Shown: positions 27,653 through 36,764 of the stretch, one piece after another
Position numbering within the stretch: position 1 is the stretch's first letter
Layout: every line of letters starts with the position of its first letter
NCBI GenBank assembly: GCA_027487775.1
Contig: JAIYCY010000005.1
Coordinates: 48,339-112,338, forward strand
From: Planctomycetaceae bacterium
Lineage (GTDB): Bacteria; Planctomycetota; Phycisphaerae; Tepidisphaerales; Tepidisphaeraceae
Direction of reading: 5' to 3'
DNA: 64,000 bases
Position numbers and translations under genes: made by a program
Notes under the pieces: model-generated
The model's database searches: none
What the model was told of the DNA's origin: nothing
The model's input: only the letters and a program-made list of their open reading frames with translations

Positions 27653-27699
27653 CAACCCTAGCCGCGCGCTGCGCGAATGCGTCCGCAAACGCGCAGCGC
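27653..27699 (+). repeat. Dispersed palindromic element, copy B
   Basis: Arms GCGCTGCGCG (27666-27675) and CGCGCAGCGC (27690-27699) are identical to those of copy A and are separated by the same 14-base loop length (AATGCGTCCGCAAA). The left flank is more diverged than in copies A and C. Confidence 0.75.
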
Positions 27700-27903
27700 A
27701 AAATCCGGTTTCCGCAGAATGTCTGCCAAATCACCCGCCCAAACCCCCGCCACAGCGCAATTCAACCTCAGCTTGCAAAACAACCGACCTTCTCAGGTGG
27801 GCTCGACCAAGGATCTATCGCACATGGCCACACGCTCGCGCACGCATGCCGCGCATCCGACACCCACAATCGGCCCATTCGCGCACCCACTTCCGCACAC
27901 CAA

Positions 27904-28107
27904 CACCCACACCCCGTCGGCACCGACGAAAGTACGTGTGGAAGTCGGCGACTTCGAAGTTGTACGTCGTGAACGTCGAACCCGACGCGGCCGCTCGATC
28001 TCAATGTCGACCAGCTCCGCCGAGCGTCCGTCGGCCAGACGGAAGTCGTCGCCGAGCTTCAGGTCGGCGGCGTTGACGAATGCGTTCTCGCTCCAAGCCG
28101 GGAATCG
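27904..28107 (-). pseudogene. Remnant of a polymorphic-toxin Hint (intein-like) domain
   Basis: Minus-strand translation gives WSENAFVNAADLKLGDDF and then RLADGRSAELVDIEI, followed after a frame change by GSTFTTYNFEVADFHTYF, then after an extra T (near 27930) by VGADGVWV. Read together these match the end of Hint domains found before the toxin tip of polymorphic toxins (typically ...VYNF.V...HTYFVG..GVWVHN). At least two frame changes and the missing VHN end show it is decayed. It lies just after the candidate immunity gene on the same strand, as orphan toxin cassettes often do. The family is recognised by motif memory, not by search. Confidence 0.65.
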
Positions 28108-28146
28108 ACGCGATCATCGCGCCTCGTCAACAGCCCACTCGCCGGC

Positions 28147-29046
28147 TCACGCCTCATCCACATGCACCGGCGACCACTGCGCCTTCAGGCCGTGGGTCTG
28201 GCAGAACTGGTAGAACCGCTGCGAGACGATCAAGTTCCGGTCGCGGTGCTTCACGAAGGTGGGCGTGGTCGATTCGAATGTCAACGCCACGTCAAACTCC
28301 CCGATCGCCTGCAGATCGCGACGCAGATACCTCGCCTCCGGCACGACGAAGTCTCCCTCGACGAGCTTCACGCAATCGTTCGCAGTCACCGGCGCGTCCG
28401 GCGGGATGGGCCTGCCGTGCCAGTCACGCACGTCGCACCTGGGCGAAACACGCGGCAGGATGAGGTCGCTGGTCAGCTCCCACCACGGCCCGTTCTTGGC
28501 AAACCGCCACGGCACGGGTTTGTCCGCCGTCCGTGACTTTTGGCTGAGCAGCCGCGTCGCCCGGATCACCATGCGCTTCATGTCGGATGAAGCGATGAGG
28601 TCGTGGTGGCGATTCGGAAAGACAACGCCAAGCTGCGGCCCACCGCCGGCCGTGAGGAAGTCGGAGTCGGGTTCCCTCTGCTGGCCGACCTTTAGACCCA
28701 CCTCAAGCGTCTCGTCATGTCGTAAGTTGTAATTTGACCAGAACGCCATGCCGCGGATGCGGAGGTACTCATACTGACGGAGATCGGCGTCGTCGTAGTT
28801 ACGGTGAATTGATGTCCTCAGCCACAACTCCGAACGCTGCTCATAGCCCCTAACCATTTTTAGCAAAATGCCTTCTCGCTCAGCAATGCAGGCCAAGGAT
28901 CGATGTGCGCTGCCGGAATATTCGCAAAAGAATACGCGATGTGGCGATTCACCGCGGACGTTGATTCCTGGAATGAGAGATATCTCCGACTGAACTTGCT
29001 CAGGAATGTACGGATACTCGGAAGAAAAATAGATGGTGGCGATCAT
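28147..29046 (-). CDS. Candidate immunity protein of a toxin-immunity pair
   Basis: Protein of 299 residues without signal peptide or membrane segment. Its ATG overlaps the stop codon of the upstream toxin-like gene by four bases (ATGA), so the pair is probably translationally coupled. The C-terminal half (WWELTSDLILPRVSPRCDVRD; NLIVSQRFYQFCQTHGLKAQW) recalls the Imm11/double-CXXCG style of immunity proteins, where a late VSQRF-like segment is common. The paired CXXCG motifs themselves are absent, so family assignment is tentative. Position after a toxin tip and before a Hint remnant supports an immunity role more than the sequence does. Alternative: an unrelated accessory protein of unknown function. 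Confidence 0.6.
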   Translation of the reverse strand: MIATIYFSSEYPYIPEQVQSEISLIPGINVRGESPHRVFFCEYSGSAHRSLACIAEREGILLKMVRGYEQRSELWLRTSIHRNYDDADLRQYEYLRIRGMAFWSNYNLRHDETLEVGLKVGQQREPDSDFLTAGGGPQLGVVFPNRHHDLIASSDMKRMVIRATRLLSQKSRTADKPVPWRFAKNGPWWELTSDLILPRVSPRCDVRDWHGRPIPPDAPVTANDCVKLVEGDFVVPEARYLRRDLQAIGEFDVALTFESTTPTFVKHRDRNLIVSQRFYQFCQTHGLKAQWSPVHVDEA

Positions 29047-29588
29047 AGTGGTGTGTATCCTCGATGAAGCAACCACGCTTCAATCGTCTCCCAAATGACT
29101 CGACCTTCGGACTCGCCAGCCCAAGCTAGGTAACTGTCCCTATGCAGGGTCGTCGCTGTACTGGCACTCCATCCAGTGAAACCAGTTTCACTCTCCATCC
29201 GCAGTTTTTCCTGTCTGAAGATGTCATGAAAGTTCGGAAGTGTTCCTACTCGTTCGGAGCGCATGTGAAGCTCGTCCGGTAGCGGCAGGCCGGGAATCGA
29301 ATCGAACTCGGCTTCCGGTACGCCCAGCAAGTCGGCCCAGTCCTGGTTCTCCGCGTTGAGCACGATCGCATGGTGGCGACTGATCCCGGCCGCCTGCATT
29401 CTGCCGTTGAGGCCCACCCCGCCGGGGACGCCCGCGTCACCCCATTGCTCGTAGGAGCGGAGCTTTCCGAGTGCGGCCTGGATCTTGACCGGGTCGTTGC
29501 CTGCAACGTCGAGCAGTTTCTTCGCCTCACGGAAGGAGTCAAACCCTGCGGCCATCGCTGCGGACACCAGCCCGGCTCGAAGGCACAT
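29043..29588 (-). CDS. Orphan toxin C-terminal domain-like protein (probably 5'-truncated)
   Basis: Open frame of 181 residues whose beginning (CLRAGLVSAAMAAGFDSF) has no ribosome binding site and meets an in-frame stop about 70 bases upstream. This suggests a tip cut off from a larger polymorphic toxin. The middle, GVGLNGRMQAAGISRHHAIVLN, contains paired histidines of the kind seen in nuclease-type toxin tips, but I cannot name a family. Its stop overlaps the start of the candidate immunity gene by four bases. MAAGFDSFREAKKLL, 33 bases in, is another possible start. Function as a toxin is inferred from arrangement; it may no longer be secreted. Confidence 0.5.
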   Translation of the reverse strand: MCLRAGLVSAAMAAGFDSFREAKKLLDVAGNDPVKIQAALGKLRSYEQWGDAGVPGGVGLNGRMQAAGISRHHAIVLNAENQDWADLLGVPEAEFDSIPGLPLPDELHMRSERVGTLPNFHDIFRQEKLRMESETGFTGWSASTATTLHRDSYLAWAGESEGRVIWETIEAWLLHRGYTPL

Positions 29589-29729
29589 GGACCCAGCGCG
29601 GCGGCTGAAGGTGCGAGCGCAGGTGCTGGGCGGCCCGGCGCGTGAGCTGAGCGGCTCAGCGCATGGGCTGAGGCCGAGGTATCGGACGCGGTTGGGTGTT
29701 CGAGGGGTTGGCGGGTGGTGGGATTGGGG

Positions 29730-30296
29730 TCAGATGATGGGTTCTTGGCGGCTGGGGTTGAGCGGTTCGGCGCGATGAAGGTTGGGTGAGGAGGCATCGC
29801 GGATGAAGGAGACGGTGGCGCGAGTGGCCGAGAAAAACGACGTGGTGGCGGGTGGGCCGGCCAGAGCGCGTGCGAAGTCGGCAGGGAGGTTGGCGTTGTA
29901 GTTTCGAGCGAGGATGAGGAGGTCGGAGAAGTTGACACGTCCGTCGGGTGAGTAGTCGAAGTTTCCTTCGCTGAAGGTTTTTCCGGATTGGCCGTAGTTT
30001 CGGGCGAGGGTGGCGAGGTCATTTAAATCGACATCGCGATCCCGATCGGCATCGCCGGGCATGAAGTAAGTCGTTGGATTCTCGAGCGTGTACGGCTTAA
30101 TGATCGCTACGCTGGCCGCGCTGCTCACGCTGGCCGCGCTGCTCACACTGCCCTTGGGCAGGGTGAAGCGGTATTCGCCCGCAGGCAACGTCGATGGGAG
30201 CGAGAAGGTCGCCGGGCGTCCGTACGCCAGCCGAACACCCATGGGTCGGGAGTATCGACGATGGACCGACCGGCCGTCAAGTAAAAACGGCGGCAA
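29730..30296 (-). pseudogene. C-terminal fragment of a dockerin-bearing secreted protein
   Basis: The frame encodes a dockerin-like pair: PGDADRDRDVDLNDLATLAR, then a half beginning SEGNFDYSPDGRVNFSDLL. A tail follows. Before the pair is a short beta-type segment (LPSTLPAGEYRFTLPKG) and a small SVSSAASV repeat. There is no credible start codon, no signal peptide and no catalytic domain, and upstream frames are closed, so this looks like the 3' end of a lost larger gene. The module is nearly the same as the one in the partial gene at the right edge of the window. No PEP-CTERM tail is present. Confidence 0.65.
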
Positions 30297-30345
30297 GCCG
30301 CTGCCCGCACGAAGGGTGGAGCGATTGGACAGAAAAATTGTCGGC

Positions 30346-30396
30346 GGCGCTGCGCGGGTGGGGACGCAAGCGCGCAGCGCGCGGGTAGATGTGGGG
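30346..30396 (-). repeat. Dispersed palindromic element, copy C (inverted)
   Basis: Arms at 30347-30356 and 30371-30380 are identical to copies A and B, again around 14 bases (GGTGGGGACGCAAG). The complement of its right flank, CCCCACATCTAC, matches the left flank of copy A over 12 of 12 bases, so this copy is in reverse orientation. It lies in the 517-base gap before the LacI-type gene. Confidence 0.75.
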
Positions 30397-30754
30397 AGGT
30401 GCTTTCGATGCGGGGTTGAATTCGCCTAAGCGGGGTCGTGACTCAGGTCGATGTGACGCCGAATCGATGTCGTGTTCGGGTCTGAACAATTCGTTTCGCG
30501 TGGCGTGATGAGACATGATGAGCTTCCTGCCTCTGGGGGGCGACTTGCCGCGTCGTGAGCGTTGTGCTCCGAGCGGGGCGATGAATGTGGAAGAGCCTCC
30601 GACGATCGGAAGCCCAAGACGCGCCCGGGCGATCTTTCTTGAGGCGCTGGAACAACCGCCAGCCGCGTGAGACGACGACGAGCACGCGTGAGGTCACCAG
30701 CACCTGCTGAACCCATCCGCACGCCATCTGCGGGAATTCTTGAGGCAGAAGGCA

Positions 30755-30793
30755 TTGACAAAATCGGCTTGGTTGCTCAATATAACGTTGTAT
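30755..30793 (+). promoter_or_regulatory. Promoter and LacI-type operator of the LacI-family gene
   Basis: TTGACA at 30755-30760 is followed after 17 bases by CAATAT (30778-30783). Overlapping it is the near-perfect palindrome ATATAACGTTGTAT (30780-30793), with the central CG typical of LacI-family operators. Autoregulation is inferred. Confidence 0.55.
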
Positions 30794-30813
30794 GAACGAG
30801 TGGAGGGTGATTG

Positions 30814-31845
30814 ATGCCTGCGACAATCAAGCAGATTGCCAAGTTCGCCGGCGTGAGCTTGCCAACAGTCAGCCATGTGCTTAACAAGCGCGGGCAGTTT
30901 ACCGAGCAGACCAAGCAGAAGGTGTTCGCCGCCGCACGCGAGTTGGGTTACACGCCCAACGGCGCCGCCCGGGCGATGCGTAGCCAACGGACCCGTCAGG
31001 TGGGCGTGGTTTTCCTAAATGAGCCGAGCCGGGTATCGGCGGTTCCGCACACGCACTTTCTCATCTCCGGAGTCAATGCCGGGCTCGAGGCCGCTGACTA
31101 TCTTCTGTGCCTGGTCCGCCTGAGCGATGTCGAGGCTGGCGCGTCTGCATCGCGTGTGTTCCGCGAGCGTCTTCTCGACGGCGTGATCGTGCTTAACTCG
31201 GTCGGACCCCAAGTCGAAAGCCGGATCAAAAAACTCGGATGTCCCACCGTTTGGGCGGACACCAACCACTGGCACGCCTCGGCATGCATTCGTCGCGACG
31301 AACGCGAAGCCGGGGCGCTCGCCGCTAACGCCCTGATCGCAGGCGGGTCGAAGCGTATCGTCTGGGTCGGGCCGAGCCCCGTAAGCACGTCGGAAGGGGA
31401 TCATTTCAGTTTCGCCGAACGACGCGAAGGGGCAAAGTCGGCTGCGATGGTTGCGGGTGTGGATTGGATCGAGCTCCTTCACGCACAGTATTGGACCGAC
31501 GCCCTGCACCACGACCTCAAGCCGTTTTTGTCTGAGCGCGATCCGTCGCGTCGCACAGGAATCCTTGCCTACGACGGCATCTATCGAGGACCGCTGGTCA
31601 TGACCGCGGCGATGCTCGAGCGCCTCGTGCCGGGCGTCGATTTCGCACTGGCGGCTTGCGATGAATCGCCTCTGACCACGGACCTGTTTCCCATGATGAC
31701 ACGGGTCGCGTTCGACCGTTTCGCGTTAGGTAAGCGCGCCGCGGAAATGCTCATACAACGAATCGAAAGACCGGAGGAGCCGTGTCCGTCCGAATTACAC
31801 CACGATCGTCTCGTGGTCGGCGAAACGGCAACGCTGCTCGACTGA
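30814..31845 (+). CDS. LacI family transcriptional regulator
   Basis: Repressor-type regulator of 343 residues; the ATG follows GGAGGG at good spacing. An N-terminal LacI helix-turn-helix (IKQIAKFAGVSLPTVSHVLNK) and hinge (YTPNGAARAMRSQRT) are followed by a periplasmic-binding-like effector domain (QVGVVFLNEPSR; LLDGVIVLNSVGPQVESRI; GKRAAEMLIQRIE). The usual D-N-G style loops are modified, so the ligand, probably a sugar, cannot be predicted. The gene is followed at 33 bases by a PEP-CTERM protein, then a prepilin-like protein and an Asp-box propeller protein in the same direction. It probably controls this group and itself through the palindrome in its promoter. Confidence 0.92.
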   Translation: MPATIKQIAKFAGVSLPTVSHVLNKRGQFTEQTKQKVFAAARELGYTPNGAARAMRSQRTRQVGVVFLNEPSRVSAVPHTHFLISGVNAGLEAADYLLCLVRLSDVEAGASASRVFRERLLDGVIVLNSVGPQVESRIKKLGCPTVWADTNHWHASACIRRDEREAGALAANALIAGGSKRIVWVGPSPVSTSEGDHFSFAERREGAKSAAMVAGVDWIELLHAQYWTDALHHDLKPFLSERDPSRRTGILAYDGIYRGPLVMTAAMLERLVPGVDFALAACDESPLTTDLFPMMTRVAFDRFALGKRAAEMLIQRIERPEEPCPSELHHDRLVVGETATLLD

Positions 31846-31878
31846 AGTCGGTCGAGTTCACACAAGCGGAGGAATGAC

Positions 31879-32628
31879 ATGTCGAAGCACACAATGTTGC
31901 TGGTCACTGTGGCGGGCGTCGGATTCCTGTCCACCCTTGCCAACGCTGCGGTCATCTACCGCGAAACCTTCCCGAACAGCGGAGGGGGAAACAAGTCGCT
32001 GAGCGTCGAAGGATGGGAAGCACGATTGCGGTCTGAGGACGGAAACAGTGCGGGCTCGACTTCGGGCTTCTCGCAGTTCAACTTCAACAGCGCGAACCCT
32101 GCTGGTAACCCCGCACCAGTTAACTCCAACCCGCAAGATGCCTCACTTACCAACGGATCGGTCGTCAACTTCTTCAGCGGAGGTTTTTGGGCTCAGCCGA
32201 CTCTGTACTACACCAACGAATACACGCTCGATCGCTCCGCCAATACGTTCGACAGCATCGAGTGGTTTCAGAACGCACAGAGCGGTGGGTCGAACGGCTA
32301 TCGTGCGGCGGTCGAGATCGGCGGATCGTGGTATGTCAACGATCAGGTGTTTCTCGGCTTCTTCTCTCCGAGTCTGAGCATCAGCGGGTCGAATTGGCAA
32401 TCACTCGCGTTTTCGAACCTGGCGATCTCAGGCTCGGCTGCGGCGCTGCCTTCCGGAAACATCACCGGATTCGGGCTGTTCACTGATCGATCCAGTCTTT
32501 CGTCACCCTTCGAGGAGTTCGACAACTTTACACTCAACGCGACGCCCATTCCCGAACCGACGACTTTGTCGGTGCTGGCGATCGCATCCAGCCTGTTCCT
32601 ACGTCGAGGTGCGCGGGCAATGGTCTGA
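31879..32628 (+). CDS. PEP-CTERM sorting-signal protein C
   Basis: Secreted protein of 249 residues; the ATG follows GGAGG. The signal peptide is [23 protein letters not shown]. The body is Ser, Asn, Gly and Phe rich and looks like a beta-sandwich domain ([46 protein letters not shown]) of the general kind found in PEP-CTERM proteins; no enzyme motif is seen. The end [27 protein letters not shown] is an exosortase tail. It is unrelated in sequence to PEP-CTERM proteins A and B. Co-directional placement 33 bases after the LacI-type gene suggests shared regulation. Confidence 0.86.
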   Translation: MSKHTMLLVTVAGVGFLSTLANAAVIYRETFPNSGGGNKSLSVEGWEARLRSEDGNSAGSTSGFSQFNFNSANPAGNPAPVNSNPQDASLTNGSVVNFFSGGFWAQPTLYYTNEYTLDRSANTFDSIEWFQNAQSGGSNGYRAAVEIGGSWYVNDQVFLGFFSPSLSISGSNWQSLAFSNLAISGSAAALPSGNITGFGLFTDRSSLSSPFEEFDNFTLNATPIPEPTTLSVLAIASSLFLRRGARAMV

Positions 32629-32740
32629 CGGATCTGGAGTCCCCCGTCGTGCCGCTTCGCGGGGCACGATGGGGCCAAACATAGGCGAAGATGCAATTGG
32701 GTTGGGGTGTCCCGACGATTCCCATTTCCGAGGTCTAACA

Positions 32741-33622
32741 GTGAAAGCAATCTCGAAGCTTCGCTCATCCGTCTGCAGTGCCTTCACGCTGGTGGAACTG
32801 CTGGTCGTGATCGGCATCATCTCGGTGCTAATCTCGCTGCTGTTGCCCGCTCTCGGAAAGGTGCGGGCCAACGCGCAAACCGTGGCATGTCAGTCGAATC
32901 TCCGACAGATCGGACTGGCAATGCGGATGTACGCGGGTTCGAATCGGGATTATCTACCTCCCTCTGAATACATCGATCCCGTGGATGCGGGTCGCAGCAC
33001 GATCTGGCATTTATCGCTCCGCACGTTCCTAACCGGGCGCGGCGACGGATCGTTTAACACACAATCCATGACTGGCCTGGACTTCCGCTGCCCCTCAGCG
33101 GTCATCGAAACCTCCGCGGGGCAGAACGCCTGTCACTATTCGGTCAATCCTCGCTACATGCCCGTCCACCAGCCCGGAGGGTTCGGTTTCGGCACCGACC
33201 AGCTCTCGGGCGCCACCGGCGCATGGCCGACCTTTCGGCTGGCCAAGATTCGCAATTCCAGCGAAGCGATCCTGGCCACGGATGGCGCTCAGCGACTGCC
33301 CGACGATCCGTTCCGTCCGGGCGAAGCATCGCCAAGTTTCGCCAACATCAGCACCTTCTGGTGCGGAAACATGATGTATGTGTCTTGGGCGCAGCTCGTC
33401 CTGACTGCCGACTGGATGCGCGGCACGAACATCATTTGGAGAACCGTCGACGGTGTGAACCGCAACACCGACGGCCCGCAGGGGCTTGGACACATCCGCT
33501 TTCGACACGCGCAGAACAATCTCACCAACGCCCTCTTCGCTGACGGGCACGTGCAATCGTTCCGCGCCGAGCCGAACGGACAGTCCGACATCAAAATCGA
33601 GAATGTCGCAGTCGTCCGCTGA
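32741..33622 (+). CDS. Prepilin-type N-terminal cleavage/methylation protein
   Basis: Pseudopilin-like protein of 293 residues. I chose the GTG preceded by GAGG, which gives a short leader [14 protein letters not shown] before F15[24 protein letters not shown]. Glu19 is at mature position 5. Cleavage would follow Ala14 instead of the more usual Gly. The body ([25 protein letters not shown]) and the closing motif ([11 protein letters not shown]) match the planctomycete prepilin-like family and the protein at 19.7 kb. A short hairpin (CGTGCC/GGCACG, 32648-32668) lies in the 112-base gap upstream and could tune expression relative to the PEP-CTERM gene. Confidence 0.86.
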   Translation: MKAISKLRSSVCSAFTLVELLVVIGIISVLISLLLPALGKVRANAQTVACQSNLRQIGLAMRMYAGSNRDYLPPSEYIDPVDAGRSTIWHLSLRTFLTGRGDGSFNTQSMTGLDFRCPSAVIETSAGQNACHYSVNPRYMPVHQPGGFGFGTDQLSGATGAWPTFRLAKIRNSSEAILATDGAQRLPDDPFRPGEASPSFANISTFWCGNMMYVSWAQLVLTADWMRGTNIIWRTVDGVNRNTDGPQGLGHIRFRHAQNNLTNALFADGHVQSFRAEPNGQSDIKIENVAVVR

Positions 33623-33662
33623 GTCTTGCTGATCGATCAACACCACACTCGGAGGCCCGCCC

Positions 33663-35810
33663 ATGCGAAAACTTGCGCCGGCGTTGTGCATACTGGTCCA
33701 CTCCGTCGGCGTCTGCTTCGCGCAGGACAAACCTTTGCCCACCGGCATATGGACGCCCGTCCCCCTCATCTCCTCAGAAATGCGAGCCGCCGGCGTCACA
33801 CTCGGCGGTGAAGGCGGACAGTGGGTCCGGACCATTGCCATCGACTCGATCGACGGGTCGTTCCTCATTTACGGCACCGACGTCGGAGGCATGTTCCGCT
33901 CACTCGACGGCGGCAACTCCTGGGAACCCGCCAACGTCGGCTTTCGCGCGCGTGGCACCAGCGGCTCGGCCATCGATCCCCACAATCCCGACCGCGCCCT
34001 CGTCGTTGCCGCTAACTCCACGCTCAGCGATTTCCACGGCCTTTGGCTCTCCACCAACCGTGCCGCGAGTTGGACGCAGGTGTTGCCCACCCAAGATTCC
34101 GGTAGCTCCGATTTTCGCGATCAGATCGCTTTCGATCCCTCCTCTTACGACCGCGCACGCAGCCGCACCACCGACGTCTACTGGTCACGCGTCGCCATCG
34201 ACAAACCCATGTGGGGCGATGCAAAGCCACAGCCCGCGCTCTACAAAAGCACCGACGGCGGCGACACCTGGACACGTCTACCCGACACCGCGCATCTGGG
34301 GGGCGGAATCGTCCGCGTGCATCCCACCGCACGCGGCGTCGTCTTCATCGCAACCCCACAGGGACTCTTCCGGTCCGACGATGCCGCCAGTTCCTTCAAA
34401 CAGATCTTCGAAGGCGAATTGCTCGGCCTCGACGTCTCCCGCGCCGCGCCTGATCGCGTGATCATCAACACCAAAGATCGCCTGCTCGTCAGCGAAGACC
34501 GCGGCCAATCGTTCACGCCGATCGACGCCACCGCGATTAGCGAGCCTGGCTTCAGCCTGCGCGGCGTACGCGCAAGCCCCACCGACGCCAGCCGATTCGT
34601 CATCTGGAGACAACAGGACGACGGCTGGGACTGGCGACGCTACACCTCCGCGGACGCGGGCAAATCGTGGACGCAATCCACCTTCGACAATTCACGTGCC
34701 TTCCTCCCCTACAACGTACGCAACGGTGTCTTCGCCTTTCATCCCACCAACAACAGCACCATCATCTCCACCGGCGGCGACTGGCCTACGCGATCCGATG
34801 ACGGCGGGAAGACCTACCGATGGAGCGGCAGCGGGTTCAACGTATTCCTTGTCGGCGGCGCGTTCCACTTCAGCCTCACCAACCCCGATTCGATCTTCCT
34901 CGGCTCGCAGGATTACAACGGCGCCGTCACCGCCGACGCAGGCCACACATGGCGGTACGTCAACCCCTCCGGCCAAGGCTGGGGCGGATTCACCTACGCG
35001 GGCCACGCCGCCACGCCCGAACTGCTCTACGTCGGCAACTCACAAGGCTGGGGCGGCACCGTCTCGCTGCGCCTCAGCACCGACGCAGGCCGCTCATGGA
35101 TCAACCGCGACGACGTGAAGTTCACATCCAAGGAGAACGGCGACGGCCCCGTGCCCTTTGGAATCTACAGCTCACTCGCCGACTCCTCCGACCCCGCCCG
35201 CATCCTCTACTTCGGCCCGTGGCGCAGCATCGATGCTGGCAAGACCTGGAAGCAGATGACCCAGTGCGACGGCGTCGTCATCTCGGCGCGCGACGACGCC
35301 GGCCCGTTCTCACTCGGCCTCGATATCGACCATGCCGCGAAACAGTCGCGCATCGTCGAATCGCGCGACGCCGGCGCGACGTGGAAGTCGCTCGCGTCCC
35401 TCGAAGGCATCGCCGCCGACGCCGCGATCGATCGCACGCGTCAGCGGCTGTACGTCGTCGTCAACGAACACCTACGCGTCGTCGATCTCAACACCGGCAC
35501 GTCTACCGAAGTCGAAACCCCGCTCGACGAATGGAACGGCCGACGCATCAGCAGCGTCACGCTCGACCCGGTCGACCCATCGATCGTCTACGCAGCCCAG
35601 CACCGCAACGTCTTCATCGCCGCCAACGGCGTGCTGATGTCGCGCGACGCCGGCGCGACATGGACAACGCTCAACCTCACCAACCCGCTCACCCCCGGCA
35701 AAGTCGACGGCGGCCGCGAACCGTTCTGGCTCCGCGTCCACCCCCGCACACGCGACCTGTGGGTCGCCACGTCGTGCATGGGCGTATGGCGGATCAATGT
35801 GGTGAAGTAA
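33663..35810 (+). CDS. Secreted Asp-box (BNR) beta-propeller protein, GH74/sialidase-like
   Basis: Protein of 715 residues with signal peptide MRKLAPALCILVHSVGVCFA. About eleven Asp-box motifs are visible, including SLDGGNSWE, STDGGDTWT, SEDRGQSFT, SADAGKSWT, SDDGGKTYR, TADAGHTWR, STDAGRSWI, SIDAGKTWK and SRDAGATWK. This spacing and the start (QWVRTIAIDSIDGSFLIYGTDVGGMFRSL) resemble GH74-type double propellers and related BNR proteins. Catalytic residues cannot be assigned by eye, so hydrolase activity is only likely. It follows the prepilin-like gene by 40 bases, inside the LacI-linked group. This region of the chromosome is more C-rich at third codon positions than the flanks, so a recent arrival cannot be excluded. 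Confidence 0.83.
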   Translation: MRKLAPALCILVHSVGVCFAQDKPLPTGIWTPVPLISSEMRAAGVTLGGEGGQWVRTIAIDSIDGSFLIYGTDVGGMFRSLDGGNSWEPANVGFRARGTSGSAIDPHNPDRALVVAANSTLSDFHGLWLSTNRAASWTQVLPTQDSGSSDFRDQIAFDPSSYDRARSRTTDVYWSRVAIDKPMWGDAKPQPALYKSTDGGDTWTRLPDTAHLGGGIVRVHPTARGVVFIATPQGLFRSDDAASSFKQIFEGELLGLDVSRAAPDRVIINTKDRLLVSEDRGQSFTPIDATAISEPGFSLRGVRASPTDASRFVIWRQQDDGWDWRRYTSADAGKSWTQSTFDNSRAFLPYNVRNGVFAFHPTNNSTIISTGGDWPTRSDDGGKTYRWSGSGFNVFLVGGAFHFSLTNPDSIFLGSQDYNGAVTADAGHTWRYVNPSGQGWGGFTYAGHAATPELLYVGNSQGWGGTVSLRLSTDAGRSWINRDDVKFTSKENGDGPVPFGIYSSLADSSDPARILYFGPWRSIDAGKTWKQMTQCDGVVISARDDAGPFSLGLDIDHAAKQSRIVESRDAGATWKSLASLEGIAADAAIDRTRQRLYVVVNEHLRVVDLNTGTSTEVETPLDEWNGRRISSVTLDPVDPSIVYAAQHRNVFIAANGVLMSRDAGATWTTLNLTNPLTPGKVDGGREPFWLRVHPRTRDLWVATSCMGVWRINVVK

Positions 35811-35958
35811 ACGCCACTTTGACAAGTCGGCGAAAAGGCGCAAGCGCATTGCGCATCGCTGTGAGGGGTCTGCAAGGTCTTGTTGTCGCGTTTCGTGTCA
35901 CGCCGACAAGTGGACCCCGAATCATCGAAAACTGACTGAAAAAGCCTGAAAGCGCGAA

Positions 35959-36031
35959 AGCCGCGACCGGGAGTCGAACCCGGAACCACCGGTTTACAAA
36001 ACCGGTGCTCTGCCAATTGAGCTATCGCGGC
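35959..36031 (-). tRNA. tRNA-Thr (anticodon TGT)
   Basis: A full cloverleaf folds on the minus strand: acceptor GCCGCGA/TCGCGGC, D arm around AGCTCAATTGGCAGAGC, anticodon stem CCGGT/ACCGG with loop TTTGTAA, and a T arm around GGTTCGACT. Anticodon TGT reads ACA, threonine. CCA is not encoded. Confidence 0.95.
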
Positions 36032-36215
36032 GGGCGAGGAGAATATACCACGAACGTCTGTCACGTCACCAACACGATCTTACGTCGATCAGGATTCATC
36101 CTCTCAAAACACTGGTCATATCTCAGCAAGATTCGGGCCCTTGAATCAACAGTCAGAAGTTGTTTCCAACACCGATCGTATCGAACCATTGATGCCTACA
36201 TCTCGGCCGGATCGA

Positions 36216-36683
36216 TTAGCCGACGATTTCCATGATTTTGAATTCCATCGAGCCGCGGGGTGCGCGAACCTTGATGGTATCGCCGACGCGGGCCTTCATG
36301 AGTGATTCGCCCATGGGGCTTGTGGCGCTGACGTTCATGATTTCGCCGTCCATGGGGTTATGGACTTCGCCGACGAGTCGGACGAGGGTTTCGGAATCGT
36401 CGGAGAGATCCAGAAGTTTGACGGTGTGCCCGAGGTAGACCATGTCCTCCGGCACGTCGTCATTCTTGACGACCTGCAGGGACGCGATCTTCTTCTCGAG
36501 GTCCTTGAGTTCCTTTTCCAGGCTGCGGTTTTCCTCTTTGGCGAATTTGTACTCGGCGTTTTCGGATAGATCGCCGAGGCTGGCGGCCTTGTTGATGCGG
36601 TCTTGGACGTCGACCTTGGCGCGGCGGAGCGATTCAAGATGCTCCTTGAGCTTTTCCATTTCCTGAGGACTGACGATGTTCAT
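36216..36683 (-). CDS. greA: Transcription elongation factor GreA
   Basis: Factor of 155 residues that enters the RNA polymerase secondary channel and stimulates cleavage of backtracked RNA. The N-terminal coiled coil carries the catalytic tip GDLSENAEY, with its acidic residues. The C-terminal FKBP-like domain contains LGHTVKLLDL and ATSPMGESLMKARVGDTIKV. Length and both domains are typical. The ATG is preceded by GGGAG. A well-formed promoter and then an intrinsic terminator lie in the 170-base leader, suggesting attenuation or a leader RNA. Confidence 0.96.
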   Translation of the reverse strand: MNIVSPQEMEKLKEHLESLRRAKVDVQDRINKAASLGDLSENAEYKFAKEENRSLEKELKDLEKKIASLQVVKNDDVPEDMVYLGHTVKLLDLSDDSETLVRLVGEVHNPMDGEIMNVSATSPMGESLMKARVGDTIKVRAPRGSMEFKIMEIVG

Positions 36684-36764
36684 GTCCGACTCCCTTCAAA
36701 ACCGCCCCGCGATACGTGGGGTCACACGAGGCCAATAGACCGCAAGATCCGCGATCACCATCCG

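Noticed and set aside
27576..28213. Plus-strand frames across the toxin island
   Set aside because: Products are Arg/Pro/Ser-rich with no domain character, and they oppose the Hint remnant and immunity gene.
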